A stretch of DNA of 64,000 bases from Basidiobolus meristosporus CBS 931.73 (Eukaryota > Basidiobolomycota > Basidiobolomycetes > Basidiobolales > Basidiobolaceae), in assembly GCA_002104905.1 (NCBI GenBank), contig MCFE01000327.1:1-64000 (forward strand), in the 5' to 3' direction. The first letter of the stretch is position 1. Each line of letters begins with the position of its first letter. Made by a program: the position numbers and the translations under genes. The notes beneath the pieces were generated by a model that saw only the letters and a list, made by a program, of their open reading frames with translations, had not been told where the DNA came from and searched no databases. Shown here one piece after another: positions 61,060 through 64,000 of this stretch.

Positions 61060-64000
61060 CGTGTGAAGCGAACGATCGTGTTGAGTGGTTGGTGTTTAAG
61101 CCATTATCCAGGCCTCTACAAAAGGAGCGTGCACCCCGCTCACACTTTATCATCACAGACGTAATTGCCGGGCTGAGATTAGCAAATGGAGGCGGCGTAG
61201 ATCAGTAGCCAACTCCACCAGATCCATGCCAAATTTTCCAAATGAGCTGAACTCAACTAGGATATTAGTTATGGTGATTGCCTACCCAATGAACACAGTA
61301 GCCATGATTCAAGATTTCGAAAGCCTACAAGAAAAATTTGAATAGATTCTCTCGCGCTAGTAAGATCCGGATTTGTGAGGTGATGATAACCCCTCACTGT
61401 TGCATAATGTATAGGCTGTGTATTCTACAGGCAGGTGCGAGCCAGGTAGCGCTTTTCACTGAAGAGTCACAAATAGCCAACCAAAACACAATCCAGAATC
61501 CGCGCCTTAAGAACCCCCGAAAGAATATCCGTCCCAGCTGGTTATCATCCCACACAGGCTCGAGCATTACCGCCCACATCAATGGGTGGAGCTGCGAACC
61601 GGTATTATCTATCAATACCAGTGGGAAACAAAGGGTAGAAAAAGATTGCTTGGCCATTACGGTTACCAAGCCTTATTGGTACCACGGAATTGGTGCACAT
61701 TTTAGGCAGCATTGATTGGTGTGTAACTCGGGGATGGTTTGTCTGGAACTTTACCTAGGATCATAGTTCCCTTCGTTTCGGGGTGAAGTATCGGTTAGGA
61801 ACAACAAAACAGGCGATTCTTTGTGAGCAAGAACCAGTGATCCAGCTGGAGTCTTCCTGAATGACCATTAATATACTGCTCACACGTAATTGTTGGGCCC
61901 TCCGGCAGATTGGATGGCGGCCAGTAGTGTGCTGCATCCCAAAGCTAGCCTCGTATAAGAAAAACCTGTGTACCATCGATGTGCTGATTCGGATTTTATC
62001 CATTTTCAGAAACACACTATGAAATTTAATCAAGCATTTGGTGGGTTAGATCTTACAGATAAAAACAACTCTGACGCGGACATTGCACTGGTTATTTAGC
62101 TGATGACCCTGGTGAGTCGTATATCCCGCCTATATTATACCATCGAGGATCTTCTTTATCCTTGCTATTCAGGTGTCGTAGGTCAATTATCACCCATTTG
62201 CTTCAGTTTGGCTGTTCCGATGTGGTTTGTACCGGAATAATGCAGTCGAGTGCCATCGTGATTTTCCACTTGGTGTACTCTTACCGCTGACTAATACATA
62301 TCTTGCGTAGAATCCTGATGGATTTCCCATTGCAAACAATTGGCTTGAGTCTAGGTATGGTACGTATGATTGCACTGCTAATCTCTCTCACAATGGCGCA
62401 ATCATCAAGTTGTGGAATAGTAGGCGTTCTATATTACGTTTGTAGATCATACGGATGATGAAAAAATCCTGGAAATCACTCAACGCCTTTGTGCATATTG
62501 CATTTTTGTACGTAACCTGCTTGTGCTGTTTGAAGCGAATTAAGAGCATAACAACGTATGGTTTGATCTGCTTAGTCGTTACCGTATGTGATGCCATATC
62601 TCTGCTACCACTTGGGACTCCTGATGACCTTACTATGTCATACCAACACCGCCGACCATATTAATGGAAGTTGACAATAGCTTGATACGTTTATAGTGAC
62701 GTGATCATCAAGTGGCCGTTGCTACTCCTCAGTAAAGCATCTTATGGTAGGCCTCATTTCATGTGAAATTCCATGCTGGAACCCCTCTGAAGCATGCGTC
62801 TGCTTCAAACATTCAGATTCTGTTGTATAACTCGATCCATACCTGAAATTTGCAAATATCTATTAGGGCCTCAATTTGCACTATACAATGTTTCCCTATT
62901 CCTTCGAGAATCCAGATGACTCACTAACAAAACTGCCCCCACGTTGCCTGCACCTTTCCGTATCTTTTCTGAACTCACTCATATATTGGTCTTCATTACT
63001 TACTTTTGTATGCTTGACGATGAAAACATAACTCACTACCATAGCTTTAGCAGTTATCAATTGGTGTTCTTACTGGGAGAATTGCGCTTGTTAGCATTCA
63101 TATGTTGATATCTCGAGCCAACATGAATATCTGTTGGATTCTTAAAGTAACTCTATTCTTTCAGCACGAACTCATCTTGGTATGCCATTCCAGTGCGATA
63201 TCTTATGCTGCACATCCCTAGTAAGAAAGACATTTGCCTAGCATTATGGTTGTTATGCATCATTGGCATATGAGAGCCTACCTATCACCTGTAGAACACA
63301 TAGAAGCCATCCACCGTGATTGCTTTAAACTGTCAGGTCCAACTCAAATGCATAACTCAGACAGGTAGAAATGAGGCTATTGAAGAGTCCAGAAGACCAT
63401 ATGGCTAAAATGGGCTTGGAAGCTGGCGAGTTTCGATATGGCGTCAGAGTGAATAGTGTAGTGGCCACGTGGACGACGATTGGCGGTGGAATGCAGCTTT
63501 CCAGCTCTAGAGTATCATTGAGCACAGCAGACCAGTAACCGACCCCATGTCAGTCTATGTCGGATCAGGTGTATTCATTGGCAAGGAAAACGCCCTCGTT
63601 AATCGGTAAAAGTTGACTGAATATTAAACTGATGCATGCACACCAATTTCTTCCTCTCGAATGCTTCAGTACACAACACTGGAATCACGCCACTCCTCCC
63701 GTCGTGAAGGCCGGGCAATCTCTAAGGATGGCTGAGGACATGGAAACATCTACTAGCAAATACAATTTGCAAAAATGATATTAAATACATGGATCAATAT
63801 TTTATAATGCCAAGGGTGGTGCACACCATGCTAACTAGGAATGTCGGCTTAAGGAAACATCGTATCTGACACCACCAAGCGCCAAGTTTCATGGTTGCTT
63901 GCAAGTGTGGTTGTCACTTGGGGCGGCATTTAGCATGAAAATCATTTGAAACCCAGTGAGCACACTGCGGTATCTCGTACCTCTGCCCTGCCACCCGGCT
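61060..64000. other. Right end, no supported gene
   Basis: About 2.9 kb of CpG-containing sequence without a convincing ORF. The small ORFs at 61338-61715 (plus), 61761-62033 (minus) and 63325-63525 (minus) have no recognised features. None of the left-hand transposon families is seen here. Confidence 0.55.

Noticed and set aside
62455-62664. Hydrophobic 69-codon ORF as a small membrane protein
   Set aside because: Length and hydrophobicity are within chance for AT-rich intergenic DNA, and no regulatory signals surround it.

Overview
The window comes from a filamentous fungus; the lineage cannot be fixed from sequence alone. The evidence is a pair of secreted chitin deacetylases with N-terminal CBM18 chitin-binding modules, intronless genes with TATA boxes and AATAAA signals, and LTR retrotransposons plus Tnp2-type CACTA transposons of kinds known from fungi. 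The genetic code looks standard, since the best host gene ends in TGA.

Positions 1 to about 52,880 are a dense graveyard of nested transposons. I recognise these families: (1) G1, a Ty3/gypsy element with LTRs of about 369 bp, in five or more copies (G1-a to G1-e); (2) G2, a younger gypsy element with 387-bp LTRs, a perfect 5-bp target duplication and an extra ORF downstream of integrase; (3) a Ty1/copia element with 364-bp LTRs; (4) an LTR family 'A' with gag and protease but no visible reverse transcriptase; (5) a short LTR family 'B'; (6) a CACTA DNA transposon carrying a Tnp2 transposase on one strand and a divergently transcribed accessory protein on the other; (7) a foldback (palindromic) repeat; (8) a MITE whose ends read CCCTAAG.

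The nesting can be read exactly in places. G2 (7419-14189) lies in G1-b (4354-16060), which lies in the gag of G1-a (3704-4353 plus 16061-16722). G1-e (22892-26784) lies in the 5' LTR of the copia element (22742-30600). Almost every transposon gene is broken. CG dinucleotides are nearly absent from the old repeats but common in G2 and in the right-hand genic part, as expected if cytosine methylation at CpG silenced and slowly eroded the repeats.

From about 52,880 to 64,000 the composition changes to ordinary CpG-containing DNA. Three intact single-exon genes lie here: two chitin deacetylase paralogues arranged tail to tail (54512-55663 plus, 55793-56827 minus) and a secreted PAF-acetylhydrolase-like alpha/beta hydrolase (59841-60959 plus). 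The deacetylases probably act on chitin outside the cell or in the wall, and the hydrolase on extracellular acyl-ester lipids. About 3 kb on each side of the hydrolase hold no gene I can support.
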